Source: Rhizobium sp. 16-488-2b
GTDB taxonomy: Bacteria; Pseudomonadota; Alphaproteobacteria; Rhizobiales; Rhizobiaceae
Length of the DNA: 64,000 bases
NCBI RefSeq assembly: GCF_017741815.1
Contig: NZ_JAGHMF010000003.1
Location: forward strand, 434,001-498,000
Reading direction: 5' to 3'
Shown here piece after piece: positions 59,248 through 64,000 of this stretch. The position numbers were made by a program, and so were the translations under genes. The first letter of the stretch is position 1. Each line of letters opens with the position of its first letter. Under the pieces are notes generated by a model. It made no database searches. It was not told where the DNA came from and worked only from the letters and a program-made list of their open reading frames with translations.

Positions 59248-60444
59248 CTAAACCGCGAACAGGGCGCGCTCGGCTGCAGCCATTTCAGCCCCTTCATCAG
59301 CGCTCGGAAACAGGTGCCCGTAGGTGTCAAACGTAACCTGAATGGAGCTGTGTCCCATGCGCATCTGAACTGCCTTCGCGGTGAGCTCAAGCCCGCCGTC
59401 TGCCTTCCTGTTGATGCACCAGCTCGCGTACCAGTGGCGCAGCGCGTGAAAGCCGGTGTACTTGGGCTGGATAACGGCTTCCCCGTCCTTGTCCGTCTTC
59501 CCCGTATCGACTGACAGCCCAGCCGCTATCTCTGTAGCCCAGAGCCCGCGGTGAAGCATGTTCTGGTGAAACTCGATGTTGCCCGCCTGGTTGGGGAATA
59601 CGAGACCGGCATCACTGGCAGGGCAGGCTAGCTTCCATTCCTTCAGCGTGTTGATGACCATCGGCGGCAAAGGGACCGTCCGCTGTCCAGCCTCTGACTT
59701 TGGCATGCCCACCTCGCCGTATCGGTCGGCCCGCTGCCGAACGTGAAGCAAACCCTTTTTCAGGTCCACATCCTCCCAGCGCAAGCCGCGTGCCTCGCTC
59801 GAGCGGATCCCGGTAAAAGTCATCGTCACGAGCAGCGGGCGATATCTGCCCTCTGCAGCGTCGAGGATCGACTTGACCTCGGCATTGGTGGGGATATCGA
59901 CGCCGATGCGCAGTTTCGCCTTGGCGCGGCGCTCAGAGGCTTTGGTGCCTGATCTGGCCTTGGATAGCTCGTGCACAGCGTTTCGCACTACAAGGCCTCG
60001 TCCTTGCGCGTCAGCGAGGATGCTGCCAAGGCTCACGGTCACCCGTTTGACCATTGCGGCCGATCGGCCATTCTCTCTCAGATCATCTTGGAATGAGCGC
60101 ACCCACGGCGCCGTGACCTTTGTGAGCTTCACGGAGCCGGCGAGGGGAACGATATGCAGCTCAAGATGCTGCCGGCGCTGATCCATGGATGTACGTTCGA
60201 GCCCTGCAGCATCGCCCGACTTCATCCAGAACTTTCCAGCTTCCTCAATCGTGACCGTGGCACTGTCCGCCACGTGCGTGCCCTCTCGCACCTCGACGGT
60301 GGCTGTTGCTGCGAACTGGTCTGCTTCCTTCTTCTTGGCGAAGGTCTTCAGTCGGCGCTTGCCCGTGGTGTCCACGTAATCAACGACCCAGGCAGACTTC
60401 TCGACGCCCTTGGGTGTCGTCCATTCCCGTTTCCGTACTGACAT
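59248..60444 (-). CDS. Tyrosine recombinase / phage-type integrase
   Basis: A 398-aa site-specific recombinase that inserts and excises the element at the tRNA-Gln site. An Arm-binding N-terminus (about 1-65) is followed by a core-binding SAM-like domain (about 68-165) and the catalytic domain. The active residues are visible: Arg in FTGIRSSEARGLRWEDV, HALRHWYASW (H-x-x-R), GHSS, and the nucleophile Tyr in VTFDTYGHLFP. AAGGA lies 7 bp before the ATG. It follows the Arc-type gene by 3 bp on the same strand, so they are co-transcribed, and its 3' end faces the att fragment 80 bp away. Confidence 0.94.
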   Translation of the reverse strand: MSVRKREWTTPKGVEKSAWVVDYVDTTGKRRLKTFAKKKEADQFAATATVEVREGTHVADSATVTIEEAGKFWMKSGDAAGLERTSMDQRRQHLELHIVPLAGSVKLTKVTAPWVRSFQDDLRENGRSAAMVKRVTVSLGSILADAQGRGLVVRNAVHELSKARSGTKASERRAKAKLRIGVDIPTNAEVKSILDAAEGRYRPLLVTMTFTGIRSSEARGLRWEDVDLKKGLLHVRQRADRYGEVGMPKSEAGQRTVPLPPMVINTLKEWKLACPASDAGLVFPNQAGNIEFHQNMLHRGLWATEIAAGLSVDTGKTDKDGEAVIQPKYTGFHALRHWYASWCINRKADGGLELTAKAVQMRMGHSSIQVTFDTYGHLFPSADEGAEMAAAERALFAV

Positions 60445-60447
60445 GGC

Positions 60448-61269
60448 TTAATCCTTCAAGTCGTCGTCAAGATCCGGGCCGTGAATAAAGGGCAGATCTG
60501 ACGGTTCTGCTTGCAGCTCCCGGAGACGCTCCCTCTCAAACCAGCTGAGTTTGGCTTCCTTATTCCATTTCGCCAGATCATTCGGCTCTATACCCGCGAG
60601 CAAGTCAGCGGCACCGCTGTTGTCGCCGTTCGTCAGCCGTCTTGTCAGTTCTGCAAGAAGCCTGCTCGGCAGCACATCGTTGAGCTTGAAGAGGTCATTC
60701 CTCGGATCTGGAAGCGGTTCTGCTAGTTTCTCAGTGGTGCCGACAAGTTCGAGCATTCGGTCCTCTTCCTCATCTAGGTCGTTGACTTGATGCTCATACT
60801 CTTCTTCAGCCAGATGCTCTTTGTATTGGGTCCACATAGTCTCGATCTCTGCGCGAGCTTTGTCACTCACCCCAACAACGCGCCCACCTATCACTCCCTC
60901 AACGGTGTCTCGCACGTCGATGATGAACTGATTGATCCGAGTGTCTGATGTGCCCCCCTGCAAGACCGCCAAGAGGGTGCCCAAATATTCCATTCTGTCG
61001 TCGACGTTCCATTGCTGTGGGTATTCACGCTCTAGCAGGCGCAGAACCTCGTCCGTAACTGTCCGGTTGTGCCGCTTTGCGTACACGGTGATCCGATCAA
61101 TCAAGTCCTCTGGGAGCACAAGCGGCGATCGGAATGACTGTTCAAGGCGGTCGACTATTTCAGCATTCATGGAGCGTCCGGTGACCTCCGCCGCGGCCTT
61201 GAGTTTATCTCTCATTCCCTCTGGGAGGCGGATCATCGCCTGCTCCGAGCCCCGTTCAGTCTTAGCCAT
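60448..61269 (-). CDS. Arc-type ribbon-helix-helix regulator with long C-terminal domain
   Basis: A 273-aa protein with two Arc-like ribbon-helix-helix units in tandem: residues about 12-50 (AMIRLPEGMRDKLKAAAEVT, then GRSMNAEIVDRLEQSF) and about 55-88 (EDLIDRITVYAKRHNRTVTD, EVLRLLERE). The rest is acidic and helical (YKEHLAEEEYEHQVNDLDEE). It ends with DLPFIHGPDLDDDLKD. ATG 61269 has GAGG upstream. It is likely the repressor or regulator of the element; three palindromes lie within 100 bp upstream of its start, in the divergent control region. It leads into the integrase gene. Confidence 0.82.
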   Translation of the reverse strand: MAKTERGSEQAMIRLPEGMRDKLKAAAEVTGRSMNAEIVDRLEQSFRSPLVLPEDLIDRITVYAKRHNRTVTDEVLRLLEREYPQQWNVDDRMEYLGTLLAVLQGGTSDTRINQFIIDVRDTVEGVIGGRVVGVSDKARAEIETMWTQYKEHLAEEEYEHQVNDLDEEEDRMLELVGTTEKLAEPLPDPRNDLFKLNDVLPSRLLAELTRRLTNGDNSGAADLLAGIEPNDLAKWNKEAKLSWFERERLRELQAEPSDLPFIHGPDLDDDLKD

Positions 61270-61295
61270 CACAACCTCGTTCCAAATATTCCTAT

Positions 61296-61367
61296 AGCAC
61301 TGTGCTAAATCCCGATTGACGTCAAGATCAGCACGGTGCTAAACATTTGTAACATTAGCACGGTGCT
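61296..61367. promoter_or_regulatory. Three AGCAC-N-GTGCT operators in the element control region
   Basis: Copies at 61296-61306, 61330-61340 and 61357-61367 share perfect 5-bp arms with a 1-bp centre (T, G, G). Centres are 34 and 27 bp apart. They lie between the Arc-type regulator and the excisionase-like gene, which are divergent, so they are candidate regulator-binding sites. The binding protein is inferred. Confidence 0.75.
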
Positions 61368-61403
61368 GATGCTGGTTAATGCCATTTGGCGAAAGGAACG
61401 ACG

Positions 61404-61592
61404 ATGCCGGAAGTCAATGAGAAGCTGAGCTTGGTCTGGGGAGCCGAGGAAATTGCCAAGCTGATTGGGCGCTCCAAGCGCGCAACTTTCTACATGCTCG
61501 ACAGCGGCGAGCTTCCTGCCAAAAAGGTTGGAGGTCGCTGGGTGGCTGAGCGCAACCGCCTCATCAACTTCTTTTTGGAAGCTGCCGAGTGA
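61404..61592 (+). CDS. Small helix-turn-helix (excisionase/AlpA-like) protein
   Basis: A 62-aa DNA-binding protein. The fold is a MerR/AlpA-type winged helix: WGAEEIAKLIGRSKRATFYM, then LDSGELPAKKVGGRWVAERN, the pattern of excisionase-family DNA-binding domains. GAAAGGAACGACG precedes the ATG at 61404, so the open frame to 61386 is rejected. It is the first gene of the plus-strand operon in the element and lies just after the three palindromes. It probably directs excision or early gene expression. Confidence 0.82.
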   Translation: MPEVNEKLSLVWGAEEIAKLIGRSKRATFYMLDSGELPAKKVGGRWVAERNRLINFFLEAAE

Positions 61593-61744
61593 TTGGGCTC
61601 ACCAAAATAGTGGCGGATAGTGAAAACCCGGCAGCGCTGGCGGGCGCTCACCGGGTCGATGTCATTTCCACAGATCAGGACACCCGAAAGATAGTCGCTC
61701 CTCCCGCGCCTGTCCACGTCGCTGTGTTCGATCGGTCCTACTGA
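61589..61744 (+). CDS. Small overlapping hypothetical protein
   Basis: A 51-aa open frame with a GTG start overlapping the stop of the excisionase-like gene (GTGA), and GGAAG 7-8 bp upstream. It ends 12 bp before the next gene. Sequence starts IGLTKIVADSENPAALAGAH. No family is recognised. Evidence is the coupled start and fit between neighbours; no motif supports it. Confidence 0.5.
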   Translation: MIGLTKIVADSENPAALAGAHRVDVISTDQDTRKIVAPPAPVHVAVFDRSY

Positions 61745-61756
61745 AAGGGACGCAGC

Positions 61757-62047
61757 ATGGCTTATCAGATCAAAGCAACGCATGAGCCGGGTGGAACCCC
61801 CGTTGTCGTGCGCGGGCGTGATGCCCAAACCCTTCGCCGCCTGATAGATGCAGGCGCTGCCGGTATCAGTTCGTTGATGGTTCATGCTCCTCGGCTGTCG
61901 GCATACATCTTCAAGCTCCGGAAAGCCGGTTTCTTGATCGAGACGCGGCATATCCCGCACGGTGGTCCTTTCCCGGGAAACCACGCGCATTATCGGTTGC
62001 TTTCGTTCCCTCACGTCATCGAGGACACAACAGGGGAGGCGCTCTGA
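61757..62047 (+). CDS. Small winged-helix-like hypothetical protein
   Basis: A 96-aa protein with a compact winged-helix appearance: DAQTLRRLIDAGAAGISSLM is a helix-turn-helix core, followed by VHAPRLSAYIFKLRKAGFLI and a beta wing (ETRHIPHGGPFPGNHAHYRL). Similar small genes occur in phages and integrative elements of Proteobacteria. GGGACGC precedes the ATG. The stop overlaps the start of the next gene by 1 bp. Confidence 0.75.
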   Translation: MAYQIKATHEPGGTPVVVRGRDAQTLRRLIDAGAAGISSLMVHAPRLSAYIFKLRKAGFLIETRHIPHGGPFPGNHAHYRLLSFPHVIEDTTGEAL

Positions 62048-62232
62048 TGGTGCCAAACCCCGCACACGTAGACGAAGCCGTCACAGCTGCAGCTCAGTGG
62101 ATCGCTGACCAGGAGCCCCGGCAGGATGTCATTCCCCAGATCAAGACCCGGTTCGGCCTGACCTCTCTTCAAGCCTCCGAGGCCTGCGCGCTTGCTAGCA
62201 AGATGCGCACCTATCGGAGGGCTCACGGATGA
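62047..62232 (+). CDS. Small hypothetical protein
   Basis: A 61-aa helical protein (MVPNPAHVDEAVTAAAQWIA, then DVIPQIKTRFGLTSLQASEA). The C-terminal helices could form a helix-turn-helix, as in FGLTSLQASEACALASKMR. Start and stop overlap the flanking genes (TGATG before, ATGA after), so it is part of the operon. Family not recognised. Confidence 0.68.
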   Translation: MVPNPAHVDEAVTAAAQWIADQEPRQDVIPQIKTRFGLTSLQASEACALASKMRTYRRAHG

Positions 62233-63086
62233 AGCAGGCCTCACGTGATCAGGTGGAAATAAAGCATCGATCTAGGCGTAAGGCGATGTCTTCCGGCCAA
62301 ACGATGCTCGGCAACTGCATTCTAGGAACCGTCAACCGGCCGAGGACCTGGAAGTTGTCGCTCTCGCTTGTGCGTCTGCGCGAAATCGAGTTGGTGATAA
62401 AGGATCGGCATGGCGGGATCATTCCGGATCCCAATGGTACCGACGATGTGGACCTCTGCCTTGGCTACATCAGGGCAGTCGCTCATTCAGCGCCTGAGCA
62501 AGATCTGAAAGACTGGTGCGCGCGCTTCGCCCCTTGGGCCGTCGATCGGTGGCTCGAGGTAGGCAAGCCAATCCTCGAAGAGACGGTGAAACGCAAAAAG
62601 ATGCTGTCGGCTGATGCGGTGGCGGCCCTGATGAATGTGACGTTGGCGGAGCGCACGACTTTGGGTCTGAAGACGATTGGCTCATGCGACGTGACCGCGA
62701 GCGAGCGAAAAGAAATCGCAAGAGAGCGCAAACGGGAGCTTGATCGAGCGCGCCAGGAACAAAAGCGATCAGCCGAAAAGCGGAAGGATCGTAAATCCTA
62801 TGAGGCCCACTCTCTAGCAAAGCTCAAGCCTTGGGCCGCTGCCGGGATATCTCGTGCCACATGGTACCGCAAGCAGAATGAGACAGGTCTGTCGCCACTC
62901 CTATTAATAACAACTGGCGACACACTTGTCTCACAAGCAGATCTGCCGCCAACGCCGCCACGCATTCAAGTACGCCAGGCGCGCGCAGCGGGCATGGTCG
63001 GGGGTCTGGGGCATCATGCCCCGGCAGGGCTCCAAGGGGCAGAGCCCCATGGGATAGGCGACACCTTGAAGGACCGGGTGGCATGA
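62229..63086 (+). CDS. Hypothetical protein of the integrated element
   Basis: A 285-aa protein. The central part includes DLKDWCARFAPWAVDRWLEV, a long Lys/Arg/Glu-rich stretch (SERKEIARERKRELDRARQE), and a helix-turn-helix-like AGISRATWYRKQNE. The last 40 residues (from about 250) arise from a G-rich hairpin repeat in the DNA and look non-native. It overlaps both neighbours (ATGA at the start, the next gene's ATG 3 bp before its stop). Function unknown; a DNA-binding role is possible from the basic region and helix-turn-helix-like segment. Confidence 0.65.
   Translation: MKQASRDQVEIKHRSRRKAMSSGQTMLGNCILGTVNRPRTWKLSLSLVRLREIELVIKDRHGGIIPDPNGTDDVDLCLGYIRAVAHSAPEQDLKDWCARFAPWAVDRWLEVGKPILEETVKRKKMLSADAVAALMNVTLAERTTLGLKTIGSCDVTASERKEIARERKRELDRARQEQKRSAEKRKDRKSYEAHSLAKLKPWAAAGISRATWYRKQNETGLSPLLLITTGDTLVSQADLPPTPPRIQVRQARAAGMVGGLGHHAPAGLQGAEPHGIGDTLKDRVA
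62990..63057. repeat. GC-rich hairpin repeat inside a coding region
   Basis: GGGGCATCATGCCCC and GGGCTCCAAGGGGCAGAGCCC are hairpins in a row, preceded by GGTCGGGGGTCTG. This resembles the G-rich intergenic repeats common in rhizobia but lies at the 3' end of the gene at 62229-63086 and is translated. Confidence 0.6.
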
Positions 63087-63415
63087 AAGGAGAACAAACA
63101 GATATGTTCGACATCCTCGACCAACAGCTAGCGCGCGCCTCGTCGCCAGTCTCGGCCGTATACCACTTCCCTGTCGAGCGAGAGGTAGGTCTTATTCGCG
63201 AGACCGCCAGGATCCTGGAGAAGCGGACAGGATCAGCTGCAGACCGCTTTTGGCAGATGACGTGCCGGCGGCTCTACGCCCGATATCAGGTGAACGGGAT
63301 GGCCGAGCTGCAGATTAAAGAAGCACTTGCGACCTTCACCTATGCGGTGCACGCCGAAATGGCCCGGGCAGCGTGGGACGAGTGGACCGGCGACAATCCA
63401 CGAGGTGCGGCATGA
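63083..63415 (+). CDS. DUF6074-like hypothetical protein
   Basis: A 110-aa protein resembling the DUF6074 family of rhizobial phages and elements. The core is [20 protein letters not shown], then [20 protein letters not shown] and a helical tail ([20 protein letters not shown]). GAAAGGAG-type sequence is near the start, but the ATG overlaps the upstream stop, so translation is coupled. Function unknown. Confidence 0.7.
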   Translation: MKGEQTDMFDILDQQLARASSPVSAVYHFPVEREVGLIRETARILEKRTGSAADRFWQMTCRRLYARYQVNGMAELQIKEALATFTYAVHAEMARAAWDEWTGDNPRGAA

Positions 63416-63654
63416 TGCCTGGCTCGCGGAGGATGCAGAAGCAGCTGATCGAGATGGAAGAAGCCCTCCGGCAATCTAACGCGAGAACGTCGGCGGCGGA
63501 GAAGGCGCTTGCCGACAAAAACCTGCTCTACTGCTCCTTCTGCTCGAAGGATCAGCACAGCGTTCGCAAGCTGATTGCGGGACGCGGGGTCTTTATCTGC
63601 AACGAGTGCGTTCTGCTGTGCGTCGAGATATGCATGGAAGCGAAGCCGCAATAA
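63412..63654 (+). CDS. Stand-alone ClpX-type C4 zinc-finger protein
   Basis: An 80-aa protein with only a ClpX N-terminal-type zinc domain and a short helical lead. The zinc ligands are C-S-F-C and C-N-E-C in [20 protein letters not shown] and [15 protein letters not shown]. The AAA ATPase part of ClpX is absent. The start overlaps the previous gene's stop (ATGATG). In ClpX this domain dimerises and binds adaptors and some substrates. A phage-encoded copy may interact with host ClpXP, but this is inference. Confidence 0.82.
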   Translation: MMPGSRRMQKQLIEMEEALRQSNARTSAAEKALADKNLLYCSFCSKDQHSVRKLIAGRGVFICNECVLLCVEICMEAKPQ

Positions 63655-63665
63655 GGAACCGGATA

Positions 63666-64000
63666 TTGCATCGATCGGCAGCCAAGCAAGCCAAGACCCT
63701 GTTTGAGGACGTAAAGCCTCAGGCTGACCCCGGCTTGTTTCCGATCCTGATGCGTCGTGACGATATCATCAACCTGAAGATGGCGGTACATCGAGCCAAT
63801 CGGGATGAGAAAACCATCCGCAGTTGGTGCAAGGAGTTTGGGATCGGCAGGCAGTCCAAGCCTGGCGCTCCTCTGGAGATTTCAGCGCCAGCGCTGGAAA
63901 TGGTCGTTCATGGTGATGTTGCGGCGCTAGAACTATTGCGCGAGGGCAAGCGTACCCACGCCCGAGTAAAACGGTATTTCGATCATCTTGGAGTTCCAAT
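63666..64000 (+). CDS. Hypothetical protein, cut by the window end
   Basis: An open frame to the right edge, at least 111 codons. A TTG start at 63666 has AAGGAACC 6-8 bp upstream; the first in-frame ATG (63750 region) would drop about 28 residues. Sequence includes QAKTLFEDVKPQADPGLFPI, then ANRDEKTIRSWCKEFGIGRQ, a helix-turn-helix-like stretch, and KRTHARVKRYFDHLG at the edge. It is probably another regulatory or excision gene of the element; family not assigned. Confidence 0.65.
   Translation, partial: MHRSAAKQAKTLFEDVKPQADPGLFPILMRRDDIINLKMAVHRANRDEKTIRSWCKEFGIGRQSKPGAPLEISAPALEMVVHGDVAALELLREGKRTHARVKRYFDHLGVP

Noticed and set aside
59248..64000. Complete prophage
   Set aside because: Integrase and small regulators are present, but no capsid, terminase, portal or tail gene is seen before the window ends.

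Overview
The window is high-GC DNA from a Rhizobiaceae chromosome (Rhizobium/Agrobacterium/Sinorhizobium-like). Evidence for this: aceA beside an acetate/short-chain fatty acid type regulator, a CbrA-type cell-cycle kinase next to a phasin, RirA (the rhizobial iron regulator), a Dpp operon, rhizobial palindromic intergenic repeats, and an alphaproteobacterial-type tRNA-His. From memory, the order from the chemoreceptor through aceA, pot, acsA2, cbrA, phaP, mmsA, rirA and dpp matches the Sinorhizobium meliloti chromosome; no alignment was run.

Region 1 (1-7.1 kb): two tandem methyl-accepting chemotaxis proteins (the first cut by the window edge), a LysR regulator, then isocitrate lyase divergent from a RamB/PrpR-type regulator with repeated TTTGTAAA words between them. 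Region 2 (7.1-21.3 kb): polyamine ABC transporter potFGHI, an AsmA-like protein, acetoacetyl-CoA synthetase, CbrA kinase, phasin, tRNA-His and a universal stress protein. aceA, acsA2 and phaP together suggest carbon flow through acetate and polyhydroxybutyrate. Region 3 (21.7-32.7 kb): small regulators and hypotheticals, a LysR divergent from methylmalonate-semialdehyde dehydrogenase, rirA, dppABCDF and gluconokinase.

Region 4 (32.7-43.3 kb): a DadA-like oxidoreductase, a type III polyketide synthase coupled to an isoprenylcysteine-methyltransferase-like enzyme, a TPR protein, an ECF sigma/anti-sigma pair, a UvrD-type helicase, an ABC-F ATPase and PepT, with rhizobial palindromic repeats in the gaps. 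Region 5 (43.4-51.8 kb): a complete minus-strand kdp cluster, kdpF-A-B-C-D-E, with two extra tiny membrane-protein genes and a long palindromic element between kdpC and kdpD.

Region 6 (52.2-64 kb) is accessory. It holds a TagB/TagF-like transferase and a 1700-residue protein that appears to join a DEDD exonuclease-like domain, a cysteine cluster, a RecQ helicase and a UvrD helicase. Next comes a 44-bp 3' fragment of a tRNA-Gln gene that marks one end of an integrated element. The element begins with a tyrosine integrase and an Arc-type regulator, divergent from a chain of tightly packed or overlapping small genes (excisionase-like, winged-helix-like, DUF6074-like, a stand-alone ClpX-type zinc finger) that runs off the window. 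Three AGCAC-N-GTGCT palindromes sit in the divergent control region. The exonuclease/RecQ/UvrD fusion beside this integration site is the best candidate for an undescribed system.
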